Source: Clostridia bacterium (GTDB taxonomy: Bacteria > Bacillota > Clostridia > Oscillospirales > CAG-272). From it: 41,366 nucleotides of DNA. Each line of letters begins with the position of its first letter. Position 1 is the stretch's first letter. The notes beneath the pieces are model-generated. The model made no database searches. It was given only the letters and a program-made list of their open reading frames with translations, and had not been told where the DNA came from. The position numbers were made by a program, and so were the translations under genes. This document shows positions 24,085-32,742 of the stretch, one piece after another. The stretch covers positions 1-41,366 of the forward strand of contig JAFZRM010000024.1 in the NCBI GenBank assembly GCA_017619885.1. Direction: 5' to 3'.

Positions 24085-26784
24085 TTATATCGATCTTATC
24101 ACGTCGATCGGCTGTTTCTTGATCACGCTTCTCAGTATCGGATACGCTATGATACATAAGAAAGCGGTGAATATCAGCACCGAGATGAAAAACTCCACGA
24201 TACCGAAAGAGAACCAGGAGATCTTCTGCATCGTCAGGCTTCCGATCAGACCGTTTATGCTGTTTACGACGCGGTACGCTATTATCGCCGATATTACCGA
24301 TACGATGATATCAAGCAGACCGATCTCGATGTAGAATATCTTGACCGTGACAGCGCCGCTCGTGCCGAGACCGCGCATGATGCCGAGCTCCTTGCTGCGT
24401 TCCTTCACGAGCAGGAGCAGATAGTTCAATATTATTATGAACAGGAAGATCGCGACCACGGCGGAAAGACCGAGCAGGAATATGCTCGTTTCCTTCATCG
24501 TATCAACGCGGTCGATAACGTCTTCGAACAGCACGGAGCTGACGTCGAGACCGTTTTTGCGCGCGATCTTCATGACGTTTCTGACGTTAAGATCGCGTGC
24601 GTTGAGCATCACGGTGTCGGCTTTCAATTTGCCGTATTCGATACTGTTTTTGTAGTCTTTGCTCAGTATCAGCGTGCGATCCTCGGTCGTGTACCCGACT
24701 ACCCGGAAGGTAGCGTCGATACGGTCTTCCTCGTATCCGTACTTGTAAGACGACTGACGGTTGTATATCGTGACTCTGAAGACCAGCTCAGGCGTGGTGT
24801 CCGGCGTGTATTTCTCACCGCGCGCCTCGTATTCTTCAACCAGGATCTTCTGCAGATCGTTATACATTTCCTCAGAGATTATGATCTCGTTTTTTCCGAG
24901 CTCCCGGTCAAAAGGCATACCGTCCGGCGAATAAGCCGTCTGCAGAGACGCCGACGTATCGAGCCTTGCGACTATCTCGTCGTTATAAACGGAATAATAG
25001 CTGTCCGCAGCGGCTTTATCCATATAGATCTCAACGTATCCGCCGCTGTTGGCGTCGGCGTTTATGTAATCGATTATATCGGAAGAAAATCCCTGAGATG
25101 AGATAAGGAGCTTATATGAATTCCTTATATCGTTGCTGCTGCCGCTTATAAGCATATTGACGATGTCGGTAACGTCGCCGCCGGAATCCGTCAGTTCTTC
25201 GCAGTTCGTCTTAACGATACCGGTCACTTTTACGTCTTTGTGCTTTTCGGCGATACCGATCAGAAGATCCTTGCCCGTTATATCCTCGATCGAATCGGGC
25301 TTTATCATCACGTATTCGCCCTTATCGTTTACGGAAATGAATCCGCAGGCGAACAGATCCGCGGCGGAGACGTCGGTTATAAGGACCTCATCCTTGCCGG
25401 TCGGGTAATCGCCGCAGAGAAGTTTAAGCCCGGAATCGCCGACTTTTTCAAACTCAAGGATACCGTTGAAGACCGACTGATTTTCAAGTCCGCTTAAATA
25501 ATCGTACCAGTTGTAATAATCGATCGTGCTCGGGACCTTTAGATCGTTTACCGGGATGTACGATATGCTCGTCGAATATCTGAGCCCGGGATGATACGCG
25601 GTGAAAAGTTCAGAGATCCGCTCCGTCGTTTTTTCCGTACTGTAGCTTCGCTCGATATTGATGAAATCGAGCCCGTATTTTCTTATAGTGTTCGATACAA
25701 TCTTCGTCTCGTTCGACATGGAAAGCGCTATACCGATATTGAGCAGGGAAACGCAGATCAGCGAGACGAGCAGCGTCACGGCGAATCTGCCCTTGCGCTT
25801 TTTCACGTTCGCCGCCGCCTGTGACAGACAGTTGCGGAAACTCATCGAGGCGTGCTTGAACACCGCCGTCTTCGTCGGCTGAACGTTTTCGTAAACGTGA
25901 GGAGTGAAGTCGCCGGGGCTGTATCCCTCGTCGACATCGTCGATCGTGTCGGGATACGCGAGCACGACGTGCTGTTTATCCGTCTCGAACGTCAGATAAT
26001 TGTCGGTGTCACTGTGAAGTACGCTTTCCGTCTCCTCCATACTCAGCTTGTGACCGGCTTTTACGAAAAGGATGTTGTCTTTTATGAATTTCGTCTCCGC
26101 GTCGCCGGCTTTCTTGATCCTGTCGATGTCGCCTGTGACGACGCCGTCACGCAGGAAGATGATGCGGTCGCCGTATTTATAAGCGATCTCGCTGTCGTGC
26201 GTTACGACGATGACGAGGCGTTCTTTACTGAGTTTTTTCAGCGACACGAACAGATCGTCTCCGGTGACGGAATCGAGAGACCCCGAAGGTTCGTCCGCGA
26301 GGATCACCTCGGGGCGCTTTACGAGCGCGCGGGCGATAGCGACGCGTTGGCGCTGACCGCCGGATAACTCGGACGGTTTTCTGTATCCGAGCCCGGAAAG
26401 ACCGACGGCGGATAACGCGTCGTCGATGCTTTCGATATTCGTGTTCCCGTTCTGCAGACTGAGAGCGAGTTCGATGTTTTCGTATACCGTTCTGTTTTCA
26501 ATAATATTGAAATTCTGAAATACGAATCCGACGTATGTATTTCTGTAATCATCATATTTTTTTGAATTGAACGAAGAGAACGGTGCGCCGTCGATTATAA
26601 CGTCGCCCGAGGTCGGTTTGTCAAGACCGCCGAGTATATTCAGAAGCGTCGATTTACCGCAGCCGGATTTACCGAGTATCATCACCATACCGGTCTCGGG
26701 AAAATCGATCGTTATACCCTTCAGCGCCTGTACAGCCAGTTTGCCTTTGCCGTACGTCTTCGTTAGGTTTCTGACCTGAAGCAT
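24085..26784 (-). CDS. ABC ATPase-FtsX permease fusion (MacB-like), first of pair
   Basis: This 899-residue protein has the same order as the next gene: ABC domain with Walker A G-K-S-G-C-G-K-S (38-45), L-S-G-G-Q (140-144), Walker B V-I-L-A-D-E-P and V-V-T-H-D. A linker, one membrane segment near 330-355, a large outer domain and three C-terminal membrane segments follow. Both fusions carry two halves in one chain, so they could form a heterodimer with four functional parts. It is first in the operon behind a perfect sigmaA promoter that is overlapped by a palindrome, so it is probably controlled by a repressor or activator. AAGGA stands eight bases before ATG. Typical relatives confer resistance to antimicrobial peptides or export peptides; which applies is not visible. 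Confidence 0.9.
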   Translation of the reverse strand: MLQVRNLTKTYGKGKLAVQALKGITIDFPETGMVMILGKSGCGKSTLLNILGGLDKPTSGDVIIDGAPFSSFNSKKYDDYRNTYVGFVFQNFNIIENRTVYENIELALSLQNGNTNIESIDDALSAVGLSGLGYRKPSELSGGQRQRVAIARALVKRPEVILADEPSGSLDSVTGDDLFVSLKKLSKERLVIVVTHDSEIAYKYGDRIIFLRDGVVTGDIDRIKKAGDAETKFIKDNILFVKAGHKLSMEETESVLHSDTDNYLTFETDKQHVVLAYPDTIDDVDEGYSPGDFTPHVYENVQPTKTAVFKHASMSFRNCLSQAAANVKKRKGRFAVTLLVSLICVSLLNIGIALSMSNETKIVSNTIRKYGLDFINIERSYSTEKTTERISELFTAYHPGLRYSTSISYIPVNDLKVPSTIDYYNWYDYLSGLENQSVFNGILEFEKVGDSGLKLLCGDYPTGKDEVLITDVSAADLFACGFISVNDKGEYVMIKPDSIEDITGKDLLIGIAEKHKDVKVTGIVKTNCEELTDSGGDVTDIVNMLISGSSNDIRNSYKLLISSQGFSSDIIDYINADANSGGYVEIYMDKAAADSYYSVYNDEIVARLDTSASLQTAYSPDGMPFDRELGKNEIIISEEMYNDLQKILVEEYEARGEKYTPDTTPELVFRVTIYNRQSSYKYGYEEDRIDATFRVVGYTTEDRTLILSKDYKNSIEYGKLKADTVMLNARDLNVRNVMKIARKNGLDVSSVLFEDVIDRVDTMKETSIFLLGLSAVVAIFLFIIILNYLLLLVKERSKELGIMRGLGTSGAVTVKIFYIEIGLLDIIVSVISAIIAYRVVNSINGLIGSLTMQKISWFSFGIVEFFISVLIFTAFLCIIAYPILRSVIKKQPIDVIRSI

Positions 26785-26818
26785 GAGCCGTGTCCTTTCA
26801 ATTGCGATTTATATAACA

Positions 26819-26851
26819 AATATACCATACAAGGTTTACGATGTCAACCTT
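26819..26851 (-). promoter_or_regulatory. Promoter with overlapping palindrome for the ABC-FtsX/GH78 operon
   Basis: On the minus strand TTGACA (26842-26847), 17 bases, TATATT (26819-26824). The -35 is the inner part of an inverted repeat, AAGGTTGACA-T-CGTAAACCTT (26831-26851), with eight of ten positions matching. A dimeric regulator bound here would cover the -35 and half of the spacer, as expected of a repressor. Confidence 0.75.
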
Positions 26852-26889
26852 TATATGTAAACACAAACGCTACTATTAATAAAAAAGAC

Positions 26890-26918
26890 TTGTTTTTTCT
26901 TCTTTTTTGTGTTATACT
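26890..26918 (+). promoter_or_regulatory. Promoter for the second GH78/luxS operon
   Basis: TTGTTT (26890-26895), 17 T-rich bases, TATACT (26913-26918), 33 bases before the start codon. It is the only clear promoter for the co-directional genes 26952-34729. Confidence 0.75.
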
Positions 26919-26951
26919 TCAAACTGAAGAAATATTCGAATCGAGGCAGTT

Positions 26952-29627
26952 ATGAAAATCACAGACCTTCAATGCGAACATATGCCCGCCGGCCGTCCGG
27001 GCGACTGCGACGTTTACTGTATCGGCACGGACAGGCCGCATTTTTCGTTCCGTATAGACGGCGCGGACAGGAACGCTTCCGTCAGATCGTATAAGCTCAT
27101 CGTCAGCTCAAGCGCTGAGCTTTCCGCCGACGGCGTCGGCGATATGTACGACACCGGCACGGTGCAGGGCTCGAACGTTTTCGATATAGAATACTGCGGA
27201 AAACCGCTTCTGCCGCTCAGCATCTATTATTTCAAAGTATACGTTATGGTCGGAAAGACCGCTCTTAAAAGCAATATCGGCGTTTTTGCGACCGGGATCG
27301 GAGACGCCGGACATATAAAGGATCATTTCATAACCGCGCCGGAAGGACATCTGCGCGCATATGACGTTTCAAAGGGTCGCGGCGGCCGTCCCGCGCCGTA
27401 TTTCAGACGCGACGTCAGACTCGAAGGGCGCGTATCGTCTATATACGCATACGTTACGTCTCTCGGCGTTTTCGAGTTCTTTATAAACGGCAAAAGAATA
27501 GGCGACGCGCATTTCGACCCCGGCTTTACCGATTATCACAAAACGCTTCAGTACCGTTTCTTTGACGTGACTAAATATTTCACGTCCGGCACGAACACGA
27601 TCGGAGCCGTCGTCGGCAGCGGCTGGTATAACTCGTATCTGGGCTATGCCGGTGAAAAGGATATATACGGCGACAAAAACGCTTTGTCGATCTATTTTCG
27701 CGTCATATACAAGGACGGCAGCTGGGACGAATTTTACACCGACGACAGCTGGGAGTGCGCGTCGGGCGCTTATATCTACACCGACAACCAGAACGGCGAA
27801 TACTACGACGCGCGGCTCGAGCGCAGAGGCAGATTCGAGCCTGGACACGACGATTACGGCTGGGCGGCAGCGGTAAAATACGTCCCGCCTTTTATCTCCG
27901 GCACTAAACTCCTGCCCGTGGCCGGTCCTTCGGTCAAGGTGAACGAAACGATCGATCCCGTATCAATCAGCCGCGTCGGCGACGATTATATCGTCGATAT
28001 GGGACAGAACATGGTCGGCGTGCTTTCGGTAAAACTGAAATGCGAGGCGGGGACCGTGATCACGTTCAGACACGGAGAGATGCTCAACGACGCCGACAAA
28101 GGCGAACGCGGCTGTGACGGTTCGAAAGGAACTCTTTATACCGAGAATCTCCGCGGAGCGGAGCAGACGGACACCTATATCTGCCGCGGACAGGACGACG
28201 AATATATCCCGCATTTCACGTTCCACGGCTTCAGATACGTGCAGATACACGGTCTGCCGTACGAGCCCGCGATCGAAGACGTAAAAGGTCTCGTGATGTA
28301 TTCGGCGTGCCGCAGGACCGGCAGCGTCAGAGTTGAAAACAAAGATCTGAGACAGCTCATTTCAAACATCGAATGGGGCCACAGAGGCAATTTCCTCAGT
28401 CTGCCGACGGACTGCCCGCAGCGAAACGAACGGCTCGGCTGGACCGGCGACGCTCAGGTTTTCAGTAAATCCGCCTGCTACGGCATGGACTGCGCCGAGT
28501 TTTACAATAAATATATGCGCGACGTGACCGACGCTCAGAAGCCTAACGGATCCGTCACGAGCATCGCGCCGATGGTAAGAAAACACAACGGAGCGGATCT
28601 CACCGGGAACGGGGCCGCGGCGTGGGGCGACGCGATATTCATAATCCCGTTCAACGTTTACAGGATTCACGGCGACAAACGCGTCCTTTCGGATACGTAT
28701 CCGTACGCCGAAAAGTACTTCGAATATCTGCTCGGCACGACCGACGGTCTGTTAAGACCCGCCGCCGGATACGGCGACTGGCTGTCCGTATATGAGGAAA
28801 CGCCGAAAGACGTGCTGGCGACCGCCTTTTTCGCGTACGACGCGTATATCATGTCGTATATTTCCGAAATACTCGGCAAACGCGACCGCTCAGAGTATTA
28901 TAAAACGATGTTCGACCGGATATCCGAGGAGTGGCGCGAGGCGTATATCCGCGACGGAAACATTATTAAGGGCGACACGCAGTGCGATTATCTTCTCGCG
29001 CTCAAATTCGGGCTCGTTAAAGGCGATGAGAAAGACGCCGCAGTCGCGCATCTGTTAAGAAAGATCAAAGAAGCGGACGGGCATCTGCGCACAGGATTTG
29101 TCGGTGTCGGATATCTGTTGCCGGTGCTTTGCGACAACGGACACGCCGACACCGCTTATGAGATACTTTGTCAGACGACTTATCCTTCGTGGCTGTATTC
29201 CGTCAAAAACGGCGCGACGACGATCTGGGAGCGTTGGAACAGCTATACGGAGGAGAACGGCTTCGGCGACGCCGGGATGAACTCTTTCAATCATTATTCG
29301 CTCGGCAGCTGTTACGAGTGGATGTACGAGTATATGCTCGGTATAAAACCCGTGACCCCGGGATTTGCGAGATTCTTATACAGACCGTACCCGGACAAGC
29401 GTATTACCGGCGCCTCCGGCAGCTACAACAGTCCGTCCGGTACGATCGGTTCGGAATGGCGTTATAACGGTCACAACTACGACATGAAGCTGACCGTGCC
29501 CGTCAACGCGACGGCCGTCGTGCTTCCCGACGAGAAGCTGCACATCGGCGGCATACGCGGTTATCAGCCTGTATCAGAGATGCTCGAGCTCGGCTCCGGC
29601 GTACACACGTTCAAATTATTCGAGTAA
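26952..29627 (+). CDS. Alpha-L-rhamnosidase, GH78, cytoplasmic
   Basis: This 891-residue GH78 enzyme has no signal peptide, so it should act inside the cell on imported rhamnosides. Order: N-terminal Ig-like part, rhamnosidase N-domain (F-F-I-N-G-K-R-I-G-D), beta domain with D-M-G-Q-N-M-V-G-V and F-R-H-G-E-M-L-N, the (alpha/alpha)6 barrel with D-C-P-Q-R-N-E-R-L-G-W-T-G-D-A-Q, T-I-W-E-R-W-N-S-Y and N-H-Y-S-L-G-S, and a C-terminal beta domain. It shares most of these with the lipoprotein enzyme at 18140-21442; in the motif it has Asn where that one has the first Asp of R-D-E. A GAGG site precedes ATG. First gene of a five-gene operon. Confidence 0.95.
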   Translation: MKITDLQCEHMPAGRPGDCDVYCIGTDRPHFSFRIDGADRNASVRSYKLIVSSSAELSADGVGDMYDTGTVQGSNVFDIEYCGKPLLPLSIYYFKVYVMVGKTALKSNIGVFATGIGDAGHIKDHFITAPEGHLRAYDVSKGRGGRPAPYFRRDVRLEGRVSSIYAYVTSLGVFEFFINGKRIGDAHFDPGFTDYHKTLQYRFFDVTKYFTSGTNTIGAVVGSGWYNSYLGYAGEKDIYGDKNALSIYFRVIYKDGSWDEFYTDDSWECASGAYIYTDNQNGEYYDARLERRGRFEPGHDDYGWAAAVKYVPPFISGTKLLPVAGPSVKVNETIDPVSISRVGDDYIVDMGQNMVGVLSVKLKCEAGTVITFRHGEMLNDADKGERGCDGSKGTLYTENLRGAEQTDTYICRGQDDEYIPHFTFHGFRYVQIHGLPYEPAIEDVKGLVMYSACRRTGSVRVENKDLRQLISNIEWGHRGNFLSLPTDCPQRNERLGWTGDAQVFSKSACYGMDCAEFYNKYMRDVTDAQKPNGSVTSIAPMVRKHNGADLTGNGAAAWGDAIFIIPFNVYRIHGDKRVLSDTYPYAEKYFEYLLGTTDGLLRPAAGYGDWLSVYEETPKDVLATAFFAYDAYIMSYISEILGKRDRSEYYKTMFDRISEEWREAYIRDGNIIKGDTQCDYLLALKFGLVKGDEKDAAVAHLLRKIKEADGHLRTGFVGVGYLLPVLCDNGHADTAYEILCQTTYPSWLYSVKNGATTIWERWNSYTEENGFGDAGMNSFNHYSLGSCYEWMYEYMLGIKPVTPGFARFLYRPYPDKRITGASGSYNSPSGTIGSEWRYNGHNYDMKLTVPVNATAVVLPDEKLHIGGIRGYQPVSEMLELGSGVHTFKLFE

Positions 29628-29640
29628 AGGAGGGATCCGC

Positions 29641-31587
29641 TTGAAAAAAACTGCGGCGGCAATGACCGTTGTCATAATTGCTTTGCTTTTCGGTCTGATC
29701 TGCCACGGCGCGGACGCCCGGATCGTAAATCAGAACGGTGAGACCGGCTCGGTATCGCTCGGAGATCTGCTGACGGTACAGACCGATATAGACGGAGAAG
29801 GAAGATACGTTCAGTGGTACGCGGACGGGGAGAAAACCGGCGAAGCCTCTGAATCGCTGCGTGTCGGCACGGATATGCTCGGCAAATCGATCACGGCGAC
29901 CATGACGAGCGGAGAAGTGTCGGTCACGACCGAACCCGTCACCGTCAAAGCCGGCGCGCCTACGCTTGAATTTTCGGGCAACGCGGGCGATTACTCCGCG
30001 TATCTTACGTGGTCAGGCAACGGCAACGGCGCGGAAATAACCGGATACGAGATCTCGTACAGCCTCAGTTCGTCGCCTTCCGTTGTGATCGGCACGGTTT
30101 CGCTCGGTCCGGGCGCCACCGGTTATACGCTGACCGGACTTTCCGGAGGCGCGGAACACACGATAAGGCTGACCGCGTACAATTCCGTCGGAAGCACGTC
30201 CGTTTCGATCAGGCTTACGCCGAACGATCCGGATCTGGCGACGGTCGTAGCCGTAAAGAACGAGATCGAATCGTCGAATTTCGCACTTCATATGGATATA
30301 GCCAACGACGCCTCCTCGATATGCGAATATCTTACCTCGTATTTCAGAAGATTTTCCGATTACGGCGTGACCGTAAAGGACGTGATAGTCGATTCCGTCA
30401 TACCTGCCGTGCGCAAATCCTCACAGTTCCCGGACGCGCCGGCAGGCAGGTTCTCTTATATCGTAGAGATAACGAAAGGCGACGTTAGCCTTACGACTAA
30501 GAAACTCACGGCGCAGATCGACAACTCTTCGTCGATCGTTTATCTGTTCGCCGAGAAATTCAGCGTGCAGAGAGGAGAAAAGCTCACCGTCACCGCCGCC
30601 GTTATCGACGTAGCGGATGACGGATTCAAATGGTATATTTCACAGACCGAGAAAGGCGAGGGGACTCTCGTCTCCGGAGCCGATTCCGCGTCGTGCAGCA
30701 TACCGACCGACAAGGCCGGTGAGTATTACGTTTACTGCGTATGCGGCGGCGTCTCGTCTTCAAGGATGAAGATAGTCGTCACCGAACCGTTCGTCGCGGT
30801 ATCCGACGTAGAGCTTTCGACCGAAACGCTGACGGTTTCGGAGAGTTCTGTGCTTCACGCGGACGTTTATCCGTCGAACGCCACAAACTCGTCGATCGTC
30901 TGGGTCGTCGTCAACGACGGCGGCTGTATGGTATCGCTCAACGGCAGGACGATCACCGCGTACGTTCCCGGCACCGTTACGCTCAAAGCGTCGGTAAAAG
31001 GCGGGACCGCAGACGGCGACTATGAAAAGACGTTTTATCTGACGGTAAAAGAAAAAGCAGCGGAAGGCGCCGTTACCGAGAAAGACAACAAGGACGATCT
31101 GCCTCAGATCGTTTATTCGGAGCTCGACTGCTCGGGCATCTCCGGCGTCGATTCGCTGACCGTCAAAGTAGAGAACGGCACCGTTCAGATCACGCCGGTG
31201 ACTAAAGAATCCATACTTAAGATCATCGCCGACGCGGGGATTGACGCGGACGAGGACGACGTCATCGGCGCCGTCAAATTCGTATACAGCCCCGGCGCCA
31301 TTGCGCACGAAACGATGCTCGGAATAAAAGGCTACGACAACGAGCGCGTCCGCGTGCTTACGGTCAACGGAAACGGCGGCAAAACGCTCAACGAACAGAC
31401 GCCGGACAACGGCTCGATCTACGGCAGCGCCGTATCGCCCGACACGGTGATCCTGCTGAAGCAGGCGGGAAAAGACAACGGCGCAAAGATACTGCCCGTG
31501 CTTGCAGCCCTGCTCGTGCCCGCAGCCGTCGCGGTAGCACCCGTCGTGATTGCGTCAAAGAGCGGAAAGAAGAGGATCGGAAAATGA
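29641..31587 (+). CDS. Secreted Ig/FN3-domain surface protein
   Basis: This 648-residue protein starts at TTG, behind AAAGGAGGG seven bases upstream. It has a signal peptide (about 1-26, ending G-A-D-A), an Ig-like region (about 30-100) and a fibronectin type III-like domain (about 105-198) with G-L-S-G-G-A-E-H-T-I-R-L-T-A-Y-N. A mixed domain, a second Ig-like domain (about 305-385), a bacterial Ig-like (Big2-type) domain (about 388-470) and another domain follow. A C-terminal membrane segment and the basic end G-K-K-R-I-G-K close it. No catalytic motif; it probably displays or binds carbohydrate at the surface. It overlaps luxS by A-T-G-A, so the two are translationally coupled. Confidence 0.8.
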   Translation: MKKTAAAMTVVIIALLFGLICHGADARIVNQNGETGSVSLGDLLTVQTDIDGEGRYVQWYADGEKTGEASESLRVGTDMLGKSITATMTSGEVSVTTEPVTVKAGAPTLEFSGNAGDYSAYLTWSGNGNGAEITGYEISYSLSSSPSVVIGTVSLGPGATGYTLTGLSGGAEHTIRLTAYNSVGSTSVSIRLTPNDPDLATVVAVKNEIESSNFALHMDIANDASSICEYLTSYFRRFSDYGVTVKDVIVDSVIPAVRKSSQFPDAPAGRFSYIVEITKGDVSLTTKKLTAQIDNSSSIVYLFAEKFSVQRGEKLTVTAAVIDVADDGFKWYISQTEKGEGTLVSGADSASCSIPTDKAGEYYVYCVCGGVSSSRMKIVVTEPFVAVSDVELSTETLTVSESSVLHADVYPSNATNSSIVWVVVNDGGCMVSLNGRTITAYVPGTVTLKASVKGGTADGDYEKTFYLTVKEKAAEGAVTEKDNKDDLPQIVYSELDCSGISGVDSLTVKVENGTVQITPVTKESILKIIADAGIDADEDDVIGAVKFVYSPGAIAHETMLGIKGYDNERVRVLTVNGNGGKTLNEQTPDNGSIYGSAVSPDTVILLKQAGKDNGAKILPVLAALLVPAAVAVAPVVIASKSGKKRIGK

Positions 31588-32036
31588 AAAAGATAGCATC
31601 ATTTACCGTGGATCACACGAAGCTCGATCCCGGGATCTACGTTTCACGAGTCGACGGCGACGTCACCACGTACGATCTGCGCATGAAAAAGCCGAACGCC
31701 GGTGAATATCTGTCGGACCTTCAGATGCATTCTTTAGAGCATCTGCTCGCTACGTTCATGCGCAACGGAAAGATAGCCGAGAACGTGATATACGTCGGAC
31801 CGATGGGATGCAGAACGGGCTTTTATCTGCTCGTACGCGGTCTCTGCAATGAAGCCGTGCTCGACGCGCTGATCGAAGCGCTTGATGACATCTGCGCGTA
31901 TGACGGCGAGATGCCCGGCGCCTCGGAGAAAGAATGCGGCAACTATCGAGAACTGTCGCTTGACGCGGGCAGAGAAGTCGCCGCTCAGTATCTTGCGATA
32001 TTAAATGGCAAAACGAACGATTTCAGATACAGGTGA
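31584..32036 (+). CDS. luxS: S-ribosylhomocysteine lyase LuxS
   Basis: A complete 150-residue LuxS. The metal site is H-S-L-E-H (His49, His53) with the Cys of E-C-G-N-Y (Cys118), and G-C-R-T-G-F is also conserved. It splits S-ribosylhomocysteine into homocysteine and 4,5-dihydroxy-2,3-pentanedione, the precursor of the signal AI-2. The next gene, mtnN, makes its substrate, so both steps of S-adenosylhomocysteine recycling are side by side. It overlaps the upstream surface-protein gene by four bases and is separated from mtnN by four bases. Being inside a glycosidase operon is unusual; whether AI-2 is a true signal here or a by-product is not shown. Confidence 0.97.
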   Translation: MKKIASFTVDHTKLDPGIYVSRVDGDVTTYDLRMKKPNAGEYLSDLQMHSLEHLLATFMRNGKIAENVIYVGPMGCRTGFYLLVRGLCNEAVLDALIEALDDICAYDGEMPGASEKECGNYRELSLDAGREVAAQYLAILNGKTNDFRYR

Positions 32037-32040
32037 TGAT

Positions 32041-32742
32041 ATGATCGGTATTATAGCTGCAATGGAGACAGAGCTGCGTCTTATAAAAGACAAGCTCGTC
32101 GGCGTCGCCGCCGAAACAAAGGGCGGAATCACGTTTTACCACGGAACTTATAAAAATAAAGACGTCGTCGCCGCGGTATGCGGCATCGGCAAAGTTTTCG
32201 CCGCAATGTGCGCAGAGGCGATGATAATCTCATATTCTCCCGACGTCATAATCAATACCGGCGTCGCAGGGTCTTTGTCCGACAAGCTTCACGTGCTTGA
32301 CTGCGCGGTGGCTGACAAGTGCGTCCAGCACGATATGGACACCTCGCCGCTCGGCGATCCCGTCGGCATGATATCCGGCGTGAACAAGGTGTTTTTTGAG
32401 ACGGACGTTTCGTATTCCGATTTGTTCCGCGACTGCTGCAGAAAAACCGGCAAAGAGCCGGTGTCTTGCACGATCGCGTCGGGCGACGCTTTCATCGCCG
32501 ACGCCCGCAGAAAAAAGCGCATAGCGCGCCGGTTCGGCGCGTCTGTATGCGATATGGAGAGCGCCGCGATAGCGCACGTCTGTTACGTCAACAGTACGCC
32601 GTGCGTGATATGCAGATGCATTTCCGACGGCGCCGACGACGGGGCGAAAATAGATTTTCCGACGATGTGCGGCAAAGCCGCAGACATATCGTCTCGCGCA
32701 ACTCTTATGTTTATCGAAAAGTTCGGAGGAGATCATGCCTGA
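32041..32742 (+). CDS. mtnN: 5'-methylthioadenosine/S-adenosylhomocysteine nucleosidase
   Basis: This 233-residue nucleosidase (MtnN/Pfs) cuts adenine from S-adenosylhomocysteine and methylthioadenosine and supplies LuxS. Motifs: I-I-A-A-M-E-T-E (Glu9 the likely general acid), G-I-G-K-V-F-A-A, N-T-G-V-A-G-S-L, C-D-M-E-S-A-A-I-A (ribose-binding Glu) and S-D-G-A-D (catalytic Asp). I start it at the ATG at 32041, behind AGGTGAT that overlaps the luxS stop; an upstream open frame of 12 residues lies within luxS. Its last eight bases overlap the next gene's start. Confidence 0.95.
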   Translation: MIGIIAAMETELRLIKDKLVGVAAETKGGITFYHGTYKNKDVVAAVCGIGKVFAAMCAEAMIISYSPDVIINTGVAGSLSDKLHVLDCAVADKCVQHDMDTSPLGDPVGMISGVNKVFFETDVSYSDLFRDCCRKTGKEPVSCTIASGDAFIADARRKKRIARRFGASVCDMESAAIAHVCYVNSTPCVICRCISDGADDGAKIDFPTMCGKAADISSRATLMFIEKFGGDHA

